Assembly (NCBI GenBank): GCA_020852175.1
Contig: JADZBH010000058.1
Location: forward strand, 1-64,000
Direction: 5' to 3'
DNA length: 64,000 nt
DNA from: Bryobacterales bacterium
Lineage (GTDB): Bacteria > Acidobacteriota > Terriglobia > Bryobacterales > Bryobacteraceae
A model generated the notes under the pieces. It was not told the DNA's origin. It made no database searches and was given only the letters and a program-made list of their open reading frames with translations. The position numbers and the translations under genes were made by a program. How positions within the stretch are numbered: position 1 is the stretch's first letter; each line of letters begins with the position of its first letter. Positions 46,242 through 56,181 of the stretch are shown piece by piece.

Positions 46242-49202
46242 ATGGCACCAGTGGCGCGATCCCACGGCCGGGCTGCGGCCAGCACTGTAGCGATCCTGAT
46301 CGCCCTGCTGGGTGCTGTCCCTCCTCTGACGGCATTGGAGTGGGAGGGCAAACCTTTGTCCGCGATCCGGTTCGAACCCTCCAACCAGCCGCTGCATCAA
46401 AACGAGTTAGATCAAATTCTCCAGCTCCACCCGGGCGACACCGCCGATCGCATCCTTCTTCGCGAAGCGCTGGAACGCCTGTATGCCACGGGCCGGTACC
46501 AGGACATTGAAGCCGACATGACCGGCGAACCGGCCGGGCTGGTGCTCACGATTCGCACGAAGTTATCGTGGTTCGTCGGACGCGTCAGCGTCACCGGAGT
46601 GAGCGAACCTCCCAACCAGGGTCAGCTTGTCAGCGCCACGAAGCTGCAACTGGGCTATCCGTTCTCCCAGGAGGATGTCCGCGCCGCCACGGAGAACATC
46701 CGGGCCAAACTGGAGCGCAGCGGTTTCTACGGCGCGCGCATCAACCCGCAGCTCGACTACGACGATGCCACCCAGCAGGTCCATCTCGAGTTCCAGGTGG
46801 GCTCCACATCCCGCGCCGAATACGCCCGGCCGGACATCAGCGGCGCCACTCCGGAGGAGGTCCCGGCCCTGATCCGCACCTCCCGCTGGCGCACCGTGCT
46901 GGGCATTCTCGGGTGGAAAGACGTTACCGAATCGCGCACGTCGCGGGGCATCGAGCGGATGCGCCGTTATTATGCCGAGCGCGAACGGCTGTTAAGCGAT
47001 GTCGACCTCGTGGAACTTCGCCACGATCCCCATGCCAACAACGTTACCCCGGTGGTCGCCGTCCAGCGCGGTCCGAGGATCCGGGTGCGCATCGAAGGCG
47101 CCAGGATCGGCCAGGGGAAGCTGCGCCAGCTTGTCCCCGTCTATCAGGAGCAATCGGCCGACCGCGACCTGCTGGTGGAGGGCATGCGGAATCTCACCGA
47201 GTATTTTCAGGGACAGGGCTACTTCCGCGCCAAGGTCGAGTTCGACTCCCGGCAGCCCAAGCCCGATGAACAGGAAGTCGTGTACACCGCCGATCTCGGG
47301 CCCAAGTACACCCTTACCGAACTGGAGATCGCCGGCAACCAGTACTTCGACTACGAGACCATTCGCGAGCGGATGGCCATTACGCCCGCGACGCGAATCC
47401 GCTACCGCAGCGGCCGATTCAACGAAGCCCTGCTCAGCGCGGACATCTCTTCCATTCGCGACCTGTACCTCTCGAACGGCTTCCGCGACGTGCGCATTGT
47501 TCCGCGCGTCACCGAGGGAACCTTGAAGGGCAAGCGCACGTTGAGCGTCCGCATCGCCATCGAGGAAGGCCAGCAGTGGACCGTGGGCGAATTCAAGCTC
47601 GAAGGCGTCTCCCCGGAGCATTACGAACAGGTAAGCTCGCGGTTCAGCAGCCATGATGGCGAGCCGTTCAGCGAGGCCAGCGTGGCGCTCGACCGGGACC
47701 AGGTGTTGAACTATTACTACAATCGCGGTTACCCGGAGGCGCAGTTCGATTGGGATGTCGAGGCCACGGGCACGCCGCGCAACGTGCGCATCCACGTCCG
47801 CATCGACGAGGGGAGTCCGCGCTATGTTCGGGACGTTCTGGTGGGCGGGTTGAAGACATCCAACCCCGGCATGGTCTATGAGCGGCTGATGCTGCACCCC
47901 GGTGATCCGCTTTCGCAATCGGCAGTCATCGAAAGCCAGCGCCGCCTTTACGATCTGGGCGTGTTCGCCCGCGTCGATGTGGCCACGCAGAACCCCGACG
48001 GCGACGAGCCCAACAAGTTCCTCCTGTTCCAGGTGGAAGAGGCGCGACGGTATTCGTTGAATTTCGGCCTTGGCGCGGAAATCGCGCGCATTGGCGGCGG
48101 TTCGAACTTCGACGCCCCGGCCGGATCGCCCGGTTTCAGCCCGCGTGTCGGTTTCGGCGTCTCCCGCTCGAATTTTCTTGGCTATGGCCACACCGTCGCC
48201 GTCCAGACGCGTCTTTCCAATATTCAGCAGCGGGAACTCATCACCTACCTTGCGCCCCAGTTCAAGGGCGTGGAGGGCCTGGCTCTCACCATCACGGGAT
48301 TCAACGATCTTTCGCGCGACATCCGCACTTTCACAAGCCGCCGCCAGGAAGGCTCCGTACAGCTCAGCAAGGTGTTGTCGCGCAGCAACACGGTGCAAAC
48401 CCGGTTCACCTACCGGCGGAACACCGTCGATGCCAACAGCCTGAATATCGCCCCGGACCTGATTCCCGTTTTTTCGCTGCCCGTCCGGGTGGGCCTGCTC
48501 AGCGGCACGCTGATCCAGGAGCGGCGCGACGATCCCATCGAATCCCACCGCGGCTACTACAACTCGGTCGATCTCGGACTGGCCAGCAGCGCCTTTGGCG
48601 GCAGCACGCGATACTCCCGCCTGCTTGCCCGGAACGCCAGTTACCACAGGCTGACGGGCGATCTGATCCTGGCCCGGGCCACCACCATCGGCTGGCAGTA
48701 CAACATGAACCCCGCCCGAGCCGGAAATCCGCGCGACCCCATCCCGCTGCCCGAGCGCTTCTATTCGGGCGGTTCCTCCACGCACCGGGGCTTTCCCGAA
48801 AACCAGGCCGGTCCGCGCGACCTTGCCACAGGCTTTCCCGTGGGCGGCACCGCGCTGCTCGTCAATAACCTGGAACTCCGGTTTCCTCTGCTCGGAGACC
48901 ACATTGGCGGCGTCGCCTTCCACGATATGGGCAACGTCTTCACCAAGCTCAACCGGTTCACCTTCCGTTGGAAGCAGCCCAGCGTCACGGAGTTCGACTA
49001 CATGGTGCACGCCGTCGGCATGGGCGTCCGTTACCGCACTCCCATCGGGCCGGTCCGGCTTGACCTCGCCTACGTCCCCAACTCTCCCAGCTTCTTCGGC
49101 TTTCGCGGCACCCGCGAGCAGCTTTTCAACGGCCAGGGCGAATTTGTCATGCAACGCCTCAGCCGCTTCCAGTTTCATTTCTCCCTGGGGCAGACTTTCT
49201 GA
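46242..49202 (+). CDS. Omp85-superfamily outer-membrane assembly protein (BamA/TamA-like)
   Basis: A 986-aa protein with a signal peptide (VAILIALLGAVPPLTA). A chain of POTRA domains covers roughly residues 30-600; repeated D-x-Y-L/Y..GF/GY..A elements are clear, for example YLSNGFRDVRI and YYNRGYPEAQF. A C-terminal 16-strand barrel covers about 610-986. Diagnostic features are the SSTHRGFPENQ segment, matching the conserved RGF/RGY loop-6 motif, and the terminal Phe (GQTF) used as the assembly signal. The following SurA-like and TamB-like genes favour a TamA-like role. ATG 46242 is chosen for the signal peptide; the ORF extends upstream as shadow of the ThiF gene. Confidence 0.92.
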   Translation: MAPVARSHGRAAASTVAILIALLGAVPPLTALEWEGKPLSAIRFEPSNQPLHQNELDQILQLHPGDTADRILLREALERLYATGRYQDIEADMTGEPAGLVLTIRTKLSWFVGRVSVTGVSEPPNQGQLVSATKLQLGYPFSQEDVRAATENIRAKLERSGFYGARINPQLDYDDATQQVHLEFQVGSTSRAEYARPDISGATPEEVPALIRTSRWRTVLGILGWKDVTESRTSRGIERMRRYYAERERLLSDVDLVELRHDPHANNVTPVVAVQRGPRIRVRIEGARIGQGKLRQLVPVYQEQSADRDLLVEGMRNLTEYFQGQGYFRAKVEFDSRQPKPDEQEVVYTADLGPKYTLTELEIAGNQYFDYETIRERMAITPATRIRYRSGRFNEALLSADISSIRDLYLSNGFRDVRIVPRVTEGTLKGKRTLSVRIAIEEGQQWTVGEFKLEGVSPEHYEQVSSRFSSHDGEPFSEASVALDRDQVLNYYYNRGYPEAQFDWDVEATGTPRNVRIHVRIDEGSPRYVRDVLVGGLKTSNPGMVYERLMLHPGDPLSQSAVIESQRRLYDLGVFARVDVATQNPDGDEPNKFLLFQVEEARRYSLNFGLGAEIARIGGGSNFDAPAGSPGFSPRVGFGVSRSNFLGYGHTVAVQTRLSNIQQRELITYLAPQFKGVEGLALTITGFNDLSRDIRTFTSRRQEGSVQLSKVLSRSNTVQTRFTYRRNTVDANSLNIAPDLIPVFSLPVRVGLLSGTLIQERRDDPIESHRGYYNSVDLGLASSAFGGSTRYSRLLARNASYHRLTGDLILARATTIGWQYNMNPARAGNPRDPIPLPERFYSGGSSTHRGFPENQAGPRDLATGFPVGGTALLVNNLELRFPLLGDHIGGVAFHDMGNVFTKLNRFTFRWKQPSVTEFDYMVHAVGMGVRYRTPIGPVRLDLAYVPNSPSFFGFRGTREQLFNGQGEFVMQRLSRFQFHFSLGQTF

Positions 49203-49861
49203 TGCGCCTCCCCGTCGCAGCGTTGCTTTTGCTGGCCTCGGCCGCCGCCGTGGCCGCGCGCGCCGAACTGGCGGACCGCCTGGCCGTCTCCATCGAAAGC
49301 TCGGCCATCTTTGAAAGTGAAATTCTCGATCATCTTCGCGTGGCCGCCTTTCTGGAAGACAAACCGCTCGACGTCACCCCGCGCGCCCGCGGCGCCGCCG
49401 CCAATCAGTTGATCGAACTGAAGCTGATTCACCGCGAGATGCAGTTAAGCCGCTACACTCCTCCGGGAGTGGAAGTTGCCCGCCCGTTGCTGGCCAAGTT
49501 TCGAGCGGAGCGCTACCCGGACGACGCCGCCTACAACGCGGCTCTGGCCAAACACCACCTCCGCGAAGCCGATCTGCTCCGCAACCTTCTCCTCCAACTG
49601 ACGATCACGCGATTCGTCAATTTTCGCTTCCGCCCCGGCGTCCGCGTCACCGACGAAGAAGTGGCGCACTACTACCGCGATTCCTACGTTCCCGGCTGGG
49701 AAAGCGTGAAAGCGCCCGTGCCGGTTCCGCCGTTGCAGGACGTGCAGACGGAAATCGAGGCTCTGCTCACCGAACAGAAGGTGGATCAGGCCATGGACGA
49801 CTGGCTGAAGGCCGCGCGCGCCTCGGTCCGCATCCAGTTCCATGAGGAGGTGTTCCGGTGA
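49202..49861 (+). CDS. SurA N-terminal-like periplasmic chaperone without a PPIase domain
   Basis: A 219-aa exported protein (signal MRLPVAALLLLASAAAVAA). Helical content with ADRLAVSIESSAIFESEILDHLRVAAFLEDKPLDV and AANQLIELKLIHREMQLSRYT resembles the N-terminal chaperone module of SurA/PpiD. VRVTDEEVAHYYRDSYVPGWE looks like the usual link to a parvulin domain, but that domain is absent; a helical return segment (TEQKVDQAMDDWLKAARASVRIQF) ends the protein. It overlaps the Omp85 gene by 1 bp and the TamB-like gene by 4 bp, so it is likely a dedicated chaperone of this assembly system. Confidence 0.8.
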   Translation: MRLPVAALLLLASAAAVAARAELADRLAVSIESSAIFESEILDHLRVAAFLEDKPLDVTPRARGAAANQLIELKLIHREMQLSRYTPPGVEVARPLLAKFRAERYPDDAAYNAALAKHHLREADLLRNLLLQLTITRFVNFRFRPGVRVTDEEVAHYYRDSYVPGWESVKAPVPVPPLQDVQTEIEALLTEQKVDQAMDDWLKAARASVRIQFHEEVFR

Positions 49862-52800
49862 ACCGCCTGCTCCGCTCCTGGTGGACGCGTTCCGCGTTGC
49901 TTCTGCTCATCCTTGCCCTGGCTGGGTATTGGGCCGGCTGGCGGTTGCTCCAGTCGCAGTGGCTCGCCGGGCAGATCCGCCTCCGGGCCATCGCCGAGGT
50001 GGAAAAAGCGACCGGCGGCCGCGCGGAGCTGAACGGTTTCACTTTTGACTGGCGACTTTGGCGCGCCACGTTCGACGGTTTCGTCCTGCATGGCACGGAA
50101 CCCGCCGGAGCGCCGCCGCTGGTCGAGGTCCCCAGGGCAGCCATCGACCTCAAGGTCCTCTCCTTCATACAGAAAAAGGTGAATGTGGCCGCCATCCGTC
50201 TGGAGCGTCCGCAAGTCCACCTGATTCGCGACGCCGAGGGCCGCTGGAATTTTCCGGAACCAGCCGCCCGGCTCCGGTCGAAGTCGCCCGTGGAAACCGT
50301 CCTCGATCTGGCCATCGGCGAACTCGTCATCCAGGGCGCCCAAATCCACTATGAAGACGCCGTCGTCCCCATCGACCTTCGCTCCCACGATTTCGTGGCC
50401 CAGCTTCGCTTCGAGCGCTCCGCCCGGGCCTATTCAGGCAACTTCGCCATGCGCCGCTCCACCCTCGCGCAGCCCTTGGCCGTGCCGGTACAGTTCGACC
50501 TTCGGGGCCCCATCCGCATTGATTCGGCAGGCCTTGCGATGCACGGCGTGGATGCCTCGGTGGGCAAAAGCGCCCTGCGCGGCAACGTCACCCTCAGCAA
50601 CTGGCGGACGCCGCAACTCACGTTGGATGGCGATGGTACGGTCCACGTCGCCGACCTCCACAAACCGCTCCGCCTTCCGATTCAACCCGCGGGCACGCTC
50701 AGCGTGAAGGGACAGCTTACCGCCGGGTCCGGCGACTGGCACGCCGCGGGCGATCTGGCCGCCTCCGGCATCGCGTATGCCGTGCGGGGCATCCGGATCA
50801 ACGGCGTGAATGCTACGGCCGCCTGGGCCGCCGCACCCGGCCTGGTCACTCTCGACCGGCTCCGCGCCACCGCCCTGGGCGGCTCCTTTACCGGATCGGC
50901 GCGAATCGCCAACGGATCGCGTTTTCAAGTGGAAGGCAATGCCGCCGGGCTGGAACTGGCCCGTTTGTATGCACTGCCGCCGCAAACCGCGCAGTCCGGT
51001 GTTCCGCTGGTCTGGTCCGGCGCCGTTTCCGGCCCCGTGAAGGTGGAGGGAGTGCCCAATTCCTTCCGCGCCTCGGGCAGCCTTCTGGTCACTCCGCCCG
51101 CCGCGCCCGCGCCCGGTTCGCAGCCCGTGAGCGGCGCGCTCACGGCCACCTATGAAAGCGCGGGGAACCGCCTTCAGATCGAGTCCGGCCACATGGAACT
51201 GCCCCACACACGCCTCACCGTGCAGGGCGATCTGTTTCAGCAACTTCGATTCTCGCTCCTCACCTCGGACCTCGATGATCTTCTGCCCGCACTTCGTATG
51301 GCCACCGCGACACCGCCTTCCCGCCTCCCGGTGTCCCTCAACCAGGGCCAGCTACTTGTGGAAGGCGCCTGGAACGGCTCTATCGAAAAGGGCCGTGTCA
51401 CCGGCCGTCTCGAATCCGGTCCCGCTACCGTGAAAGGCCATGCGTTCGATCGCCTGGAAACCAGTTTCGACGCCGCTTCCACGCAGTTTTCACTCCGCGA
51501 TTTCCGGTTGCACGCCTCGGGAGCTTCCCTGGAAGGCGAAGGAACGATCGGCCTCGATGCCTGGCGTCCCGTGGATTCCGGCCGCCTCTCGGGTGTTGTC
51601 CGGCTCAAGGCTCCCCAACTCACACCCGTGCTTGCGCTGGCCGGCTACTCCTCATTGCCCCTTTCCGGCGCCGTCAACGCCACCCTCCATTTGGAAGGCG
51701 CCTATGGCTCCCCGGCCGCCTCGGGTACGGTGGAGGTTTCGAATCTCACCGCCTGGGGTGAAAAGATTCAATCATTAAAAGCCGAGTTCCACGCCACACC
51801 TGCGGATTTCGACATCCCTGTGGTGACGCTTGCCGCCGGCCCCGGCCGGGCCACCGCGTCGGCCTCGGCCCAGGCCCCCGGCGGAGATTGGAACTCGGCC
51901 ACCATTCAGTTCAAAAGTTCCGGCCGCGGATTCACGCTGGAACAATGGCAGTATCTGCAATCGATTCGCAAAGGTTTCCGGGGCAGCCTGAACACGGACG
52001 CCTCCATCGTTTTCCGGCTGGTCAACGGGAAACCCCGCATCTCGTCAATCGAAGGCGGCATCCGGGTGCCCGATCTCCTCATCGACAACCGCCCCCTGGG
52101 CGAGGTTACCGGCCGGTTTGCCACCCAGAACCAGACCGTCACCCTGCGCGCCGAGGCAATCGCCGGCGGCGCCCGGGCCGATGGCGTCACGGAATGGTCC
52201 CTCGGCTCCTCCGGCTTCGGCCTGGGCCAGTTCAATTTCCGCAACCTCACCCTGGCCACGCTCCAGGACCTGGGCGTCATCGACCCCTCGGTCACACTGC
52301 CGGCGCGCGGCATTTTCGAGGGTGAAATCGGCTTCTCCGGTCCTATCCTCGATCCCTCCAGTTGGTCGGCCAACCTGAAACTGACACGTGCCGAACTACG
52401 GCCCAATCTCACCAACGGCCAGAAGGTCGAAGCCGAGGCCAACCGCTTCGCCATCCGGAACAATGGCCCGTTGCTCGCCTTCGTGGACAAGGAGGGCATC
52501 CGGCTTACCACCGCCCATATGGTGGGCGAGGGTACGGACGTTCAGGTGAGCGGCACCGTCGGCGTCCGCGGGCGTTCTCCGCTCAACCTGAACATCCTTG
52601 GCCGTATGAACCTTCCGGCGCTCTCCATCCTGGAACCCGACCTGCTCGCCACCGGACAGGCCCAGGTGGACGTTCAGATCCGCGGTGGCTTCCAACAGCC
52701 CCAGATCCTGGGCACGATGGGTTTGCAGAGCGCCTCGTTTTACCTGCAAGGCATTCCAAACGGCCTGGAAAAAGTGAACGGCACCGTCCGCTTCGACCGC

Positions 52801-53883
52801 AACCGCGCCACCATCGAGAAGTTCTCCGCCCTTACCGGCGGCGGCGAGCTTACCCTGCGCGGCTTCGTCGGCTTCAGCACCAGCCAGCTCATCTACCGCC
52901 TGAACGCCCACGCCTCGCGCGTCCGCATCCGCTACCCCGAAGCCGTCTCCACCACCTTCGACGGCGACCTGAACCTGACCGGAACCTCGGCACAAAGCCT
53001 GCTCTCGGGCACCATCGTCGTGGACCGCCTCGGCCTCAACCCCAAGACCGATCTCGGCAGCATCCTCGCCGACGCCGCCCGCTCCGCCCCCGCCGATCCC
53101 ATTCAGAACCGCGCCCTGCGCGGCATGCAACTCGACGTCAAGATCGAAACCAGTCCCGACGCCGAACTCCAAACATCCCTCACGCGCGATATCTCCCCGG
53201 AGGCCGACCTGCGTCTTCGCGGCACCGCCGCCCGGCCCACCCTGCTCGGCCGCGTCTCGATCAACGAAGGAGAGGTTCAATTCTTTGGCAACCAGTACCG
53301 GATCACACGCGGCGAGGTGGGCTTTTTCAATCCCACCAAGATCGAACCCGTCCTGAACCTCGACCTCGAAACCCGCGCCCGCGGCATCACCGTCACCATC
53401 AATCTCTCGGGCCCCCCCAACAAGCTGAATATCAGTTACCGTTCCGATCCGCCGCTACAGTCCAACGAGATCGTCGCCTTGCTCACCGTCGGCCGCGCGC
53501 CTTCCTCCACCACCACGTCGAACACGCCCTCCAACCAGGGCAGCAGCCTGATGCAGTCCGGCGGCAACTCGCTGCTCGGGGCCGCCATCTCCGCCCCCCT
53601 CAGCGGCCCCATCAACAACCGGCTGCAGCGCTTCTTCGGCGTCTCCCGCATTAAAATCGATCCCGAACTGAACACCATCACCAACACGCCGCAAGCCCGG
53701 CTCACCATCGAACAGCAGTTGTCGCGCGAAATCACGGTTACCTACATAACCAACCTGAACCGCACCCAAAACCAGATCGTGCGCCTGCAATGGGACTTTT
53801 CGCGCGACTTTTCCGTGCTCGCCGTCCGCGATGAGAACGGCATCTTCGGCATCGACTTCCAATACCGCAAACGCTTCAAATGA
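49858..53883 (+). CDS. tamB: TamB-like translocation and assembly module protein (AsmA/DUF490)
   Basis: A 1341-aa inner-membrane-anchored protein that spans the periplasm as a beta-taco and works with an Omp85 partner in outer-membrane assembly or lipid transport. One N-terminal TM (SALLLLILALAGYWAGWRLL). AsmA-like start (ATGGRAELNGFTFDWRLWRATFDGFVLHG). A long repetitive beta region follows. The DUF490 C-terminal domain of about 340 residues includes GRVSINEGEVQFFGNQYRITRGEVGFFNP, the NEIVALLTVGRAPSS helix and the terminal FSRDFSVLAVRDENGIFGIDFQYRKRF. GTG 49858 overlaps the SurA-like stop as GTGA. Confidence 0.92.
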   Translation: MNRLLRSWWTRSALLLLILALAGYWAGWRLLQSQWLAGQIRLRAIAEVEKATGGRAELNGFTFDWRLWRATFDGFVLHGTEPAGAPPLVEVPRAAIDLKVLSFIQKKVNVAAIRLERPQVHLIRDAEGRWNFPEPAARLRSKSPVETVLDLAIGELVIQGAQIHYEDAVVPIDLRSHDFVAQLRFERSARAYSGNFAMRRSTLAQPLAVPVQFDLRGPIRIDSAGLAMHGVDASVGKSALRGNVTLSNWRTPQLTLDGDGTVHVADLHKPLRLPIQPAGTLSVKGQLTAGSGDWHAAGDLAASGIAYAVRGIRINGVNATAAWAAAPGLVTLDRLRATALGGSFTGSARIANGSRFQVEGNAAGLELARLYALPPQTAQSGVPLVWSGAVSGPVKVEGVPNSFRASGSLLVTPPAAPAPGSQPVSGALTATYESAGNRLQIESGHMELPHTRLTVQGDLFQQLRFSLLTSDLDDLLPALRMATATPPSRLPVSLNQGQLLVEGAWNGSIEKGRVTGRLESGPATVKGHAFDRLETSFDAASTQFSLRDFRLHASGASLEGEGTIGLDAWRPVDSGRLSGVVRLKAPQLTPVLALAGYSSLPLSGAVNATLHLEGAYGSPAASGTVEVSNLTAWGEKIQSLKAEFHATPADFDIPVVTLAAGPGRATASASAQAPGGDWNSATIQFKSSGRGFTLEQWQYLQSIRKGFRGSLNTDASIVFRLVNGKPRISSIEGGIRVPDLLIDNRPLGEVTGRFATQNQTVTLRAEAIAGGARADGVTEWSLGSSGFGLGQFNFRNLTLATLQDLGVIDPSVTLPARGIFEGEIGFSGPILDPSSWSANLKLTRAELRPNLTNGQKVEAEANRFAIRNNGPLLAFVDKEGIRLTTAHMVGEGTDVQVSGTVGVRGRSPLNLNILGRMNLPALSILEPDLLATGQAQVDVQIRGGFQQPQILGTMGLQSASFYLQGIPNGLEKVNGTVRFDRNRATIEKFSALTGGGELTLRGFVGFSTSQLIYRLNAHASRVRIRYPEAVSTTFDGDLNLTGTSAQSLLSGTIVVDRLGLNPKTDLGSILADAARSAPADPIQNRALRGMQLDVKIETSPDAELQTSLTRDISPEADLRLRGTAARPTLLGRVSINEGEVQFFGNQYRITRGEVGFFNPTKIEPVLNLDLETRARGITVTINLSGPPNKLNISYRSDPPLQSNEIVALLTVGRAPSSTTTSNTPSNQGSSLMQSGGNSLLGAAISAPLSGPINNRLQRFFGVSRIKIDPELNTITNTPQARLTIEQQLSREITVTYITNLNRTQNQIVRLQWDFSRDFSVLAVRDENGIFGIDFQYRKRFK

Positions 53884-54191
53884 AACTCCGCACTCACCAG
53901 GACCGCCTCAAGATCGAACACAGCATCATCGACGGCCTGCGGCCGGTTTTGCTCCGTCTGCTCGACGCGACGCCGGAAATCCGCTCCATCGTGCCCGGCG
54001 TCATCCGTCCGGTCCGCGACGCCAAGGGCAAGGTGCGGATCCGAGTCACCGTGCCGACAGCAAACGGCTGGAAAGCCATCGCCCTGGCCGCCGGAGCCCG
54101 CCAGGAGCTGTTCATTTCCACCGCCCTCGACCAGGCGGCCCTGGAACGCGCGCTCGATTCGGCGCTCGGCCCCTCTTCCGCTATACTGTAA
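53880..54191 (+). CDS. Small DUF2103-like protein
   Basis: A 103-aa soluble protein starting 4 bp inside the TamB-like gene (ATGA). The sequence LKIEHSIIDGLRPVLLRLL, VPGVIRPVRDAKGKVRIRVTVP and a late ELFISTALDQAALERAL pattern resembles what I recall of the DUF2103 family, whose function is unknown. The assignment is from memory of the pattern and not from a search. Coupling to tamB is tight. A TATACT at its very 3' end (54182-54187) could be the -10 of the ppiD-like gene. Confidence 0.65.
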   Translation: MKLRTHQDRLKIEHSIIDGLRPVLLRLLDATPEIRSIVPGVIRPVRDAKGKVRIRVTVPTANGWKAIALAAGARQELFISTALDQAALERALDSALGPSSAIL

Positions 54192-54227
54192 GTTCGACTT
54201 TCCCTAATCTGGCAGGACCCGATCCCC

Positions 54228-56156
54228 ATGTTTGATCTTTTCCGTTCCCGTACGAAGTCTGTGCGCTATCTCCTCGGCGGCCTTTTGACGCTGGTGGCCC
54301 TCTCCATGGTGGTCACGCTTATTCCCGGCTTCGGCACGCCAAGCAACCCCAACGCCGACGTGCTCGCCACGGTCGGAGACACCGAGCTCACCACCGCGCA
54401 GATCCATCGCTCCATCTCCATCCAGATGCGCGAAGGCAAGCTGACCAGTGACTCGGTGAAGTACGTTCTGCCCCAGATGGTGAACCAGCTCATCGCCGAA
54501 TTCGCCACCATGTACGAGGCCGAGCGCATGGGACTGTCGGCCACCGACGCCGAACTGGTGGATTCCATCCGCGGCATGATGCCGCAGATGTTTCCCGACG
54601 GCAAGTTCGCCGGCGGCGAGGTGTACCGCAACTTCCTCCAGGCCAACGGCATGACCGTACAGGAGTTTGAATCCAACGTCCGCAAACAGATCGTTCTGCG
54701 CAAGCTTCAGGCGGTCGCCTTCGAAGGCGAAGTCGTCAGCCCCTCCGAGGTGGAAGCCGAATTCCGCCGCCGCAACGCCAAGGTCGGCTTGAACATCGTC
54801 CAGTTCGCTCCCACCGAGTTCACCTCCCAGGTGAGCGTCTCCAAACAGGAGATCGAGGACTTCTACACCAAGAATCAGGCCCGCTTCATGACCCAGTCCA
54901 AGCGCTCGCTCGATCTGATTGTCGTGGATGAGCAGAGGCTCGGCGCGACCATCCCGGTGAGCGATGCGTTGCTGCAACAGGCCTACAATGAGCAAAAAGA
55001 CCGCTGGCGGACCGACGAGCGCGTGAAGGTGCGCCACATTCTGATCAAGGCCACCGACGCCGCCGAAAAGCCCGCCGCCAAGAAGAAGGCCGAAGACATT
55101 CTGAAACAGCTCAAGGGCGGCGCCGACTTCGCCGAACTGGCCAAGAAGAACTCCGACGACCCCGGATCAAAGGAACGCGGCGGCGATCTCGACTGGGTCA
55201 CCAAGGGACAAACCGTTCCCAACTTTGAAAAGGCCGCTTTCGCCCTGAAGGCGAAAGAGATTAGCGGTGTTGTCGAATCCGAATTCGGCTACCACATCAT
55301 CCAGACCCTGGAGAAGGAAGACGGCCGTACGAAGCCCTTCGACGAGGTGAAAGCCGATCTGGCCACCGAGATCCGCCGCCGCCAGCTCTTCGAGCGCATG
55401 CCCGCCCTGGCCGACCAGGCCCGCGCCGAGCTTCAGAAGAACCCCAAGCAGGCCGAGGCAATCGCCCAGAAACTGAACCTCACCTACGCGCACGCCGACC
55501 GCGCCGGCTTCGGCGACCCTCTCCCGGTCATCGGCGTGAACCAGCAGTTCGATCAGGCCATCTTTTCGGCAGGCGTTGGAACGGTGACCGACGTGGTTCA
55601 GATTCCCGGCAACCGCCTGGTGGTCGGCGTGGTGGACACCATCTTCCCGCCCCAGCCTTCGAAGCTGAGCGAGGTGGAGACGCAGATCAAATCCCAGCTC
55701 CAGGAGCAGAAGGCCGCCATCCTCTCCGAGCAGAAGATGCGCGAGTTTGAAAAGAAGCTTTCCGCCAACAATAAGGACGTGGTGAAAACCGCCAGGGAGA
55801 TGGGTCTGAAGGTGATCGAATCGGGCGAGGTCTCCCGCACCGGCGACATCAAGGGCGTCGGCAGTCCCATGATTTTCGGCGAAATCCTCTTCGCGCACCC
55901 CGCCGGCTTCACCGTCGGCCCCTACCGCGTTGCCCAGCGAACTTTCTTCTATCAGGTTTCCAGCCGCAAGGAGGCCGACCTGGCCGAACTGCCCTTGCAG
56001 CGCGAAACGATCGTCACCGCGCTGCGCGGCCAGAAATCGCAGGCCCGCCGTGAACTCTTCGAGGATGGTCTGGTGCAAGCTCTCACCAAGCAGGGCAAGA
56101 TCAAGGTGCGCGAGGAAGCCATGAAGCGGCTGCTGGCCGCTTACGGGGCGGCCTGA
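54228..56156 (+). CDS. PpiD/SurA-like membrane-anchored peptidyl-prolyl isomerase
   Basis: A 642-aa foldase with one N-terminal TM (RYLLGGLLTLVALSMVVTLI). A SurA_N-type chaperone region follows (about residues 40-200; VGDTELTTAQIHRSISIQMR, MVNQLIAEFATMYEAERMG). One parvulin PPIC domain lies at about 265-360 (VRHILIKATDAAEKPAAKKKAEDILKQL ... FGYHIIQTLEKEDG), and a second partially conserved parvulin-like region comes after it. It assists folding of outer-membrane proteins as they leave the translocon. It follows the TAM-like genes by 36 bp, which supports a joint envelope biogenesis unit. Confidence 0.92.
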   Translation: MFDLFRSRTKSVRYLLGGLLTLVALSMVVTLIPGFGTPSNPNADVLATVGDTELTTAQIHRSISIQMREGKLTSDSVKYVLPQMVNQLIAEFATMYEAERMGLSATDAELVDSIRGMMPQMFPDGKFAGGEVYRNFLQANGMTVQEFESNVRKQIVLRKLQAVAFEGEVVSPSEVEAEFRRRNAKVGLNIVQFAPTEFTSQVSVSKQEIEDFYTKNQARFMTQSKRSLDLIVVDEQRLGATIPVSDALLQQAYNEQKDRWRTDERVKVRHILIKATDAAEKPAAKKKAEDILKQLKGGADFAELAKKNSDDPGSKERGGDLDWVTKGQTVPNFEKAAFALKAKEISGVVESEFGYHIIQTLEKEDGRTKPFDEVKADLATEIRRRQLFERMPALADQARAELQKNPKQAEAIAQKLNLTYAHADRAGFGDPLPVIGVNQQFDQAIFSAGVGTVTDVVQIPGNRLVVGVVDTIFPPQPSKLSEVETQIKSQLQEQKAAILSEQKMREFEKKLSANNKDVVKTAREMGLKVIESGEVSRTGDIKGVGSPMIFGEILFAHPAGFTVGPYRVAQRTFFYQVSSRKEADLAELPLQRETIVTALRGQKSQARRELFEDGLVQALTKQGKIKVREEAMKRLLAAYGAA

Positions 56157-56181
56157 TCCGGCGATCCACGCCCCGGCTTAC

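Noticed and set aside
46992..49178. 728-codon minus-strand frame antisense to the Omp85-like gene
   Set aside because: Shadow frame in GC-rich DNA; no recognisable motif and it overlaps a complete Omp85 protein.
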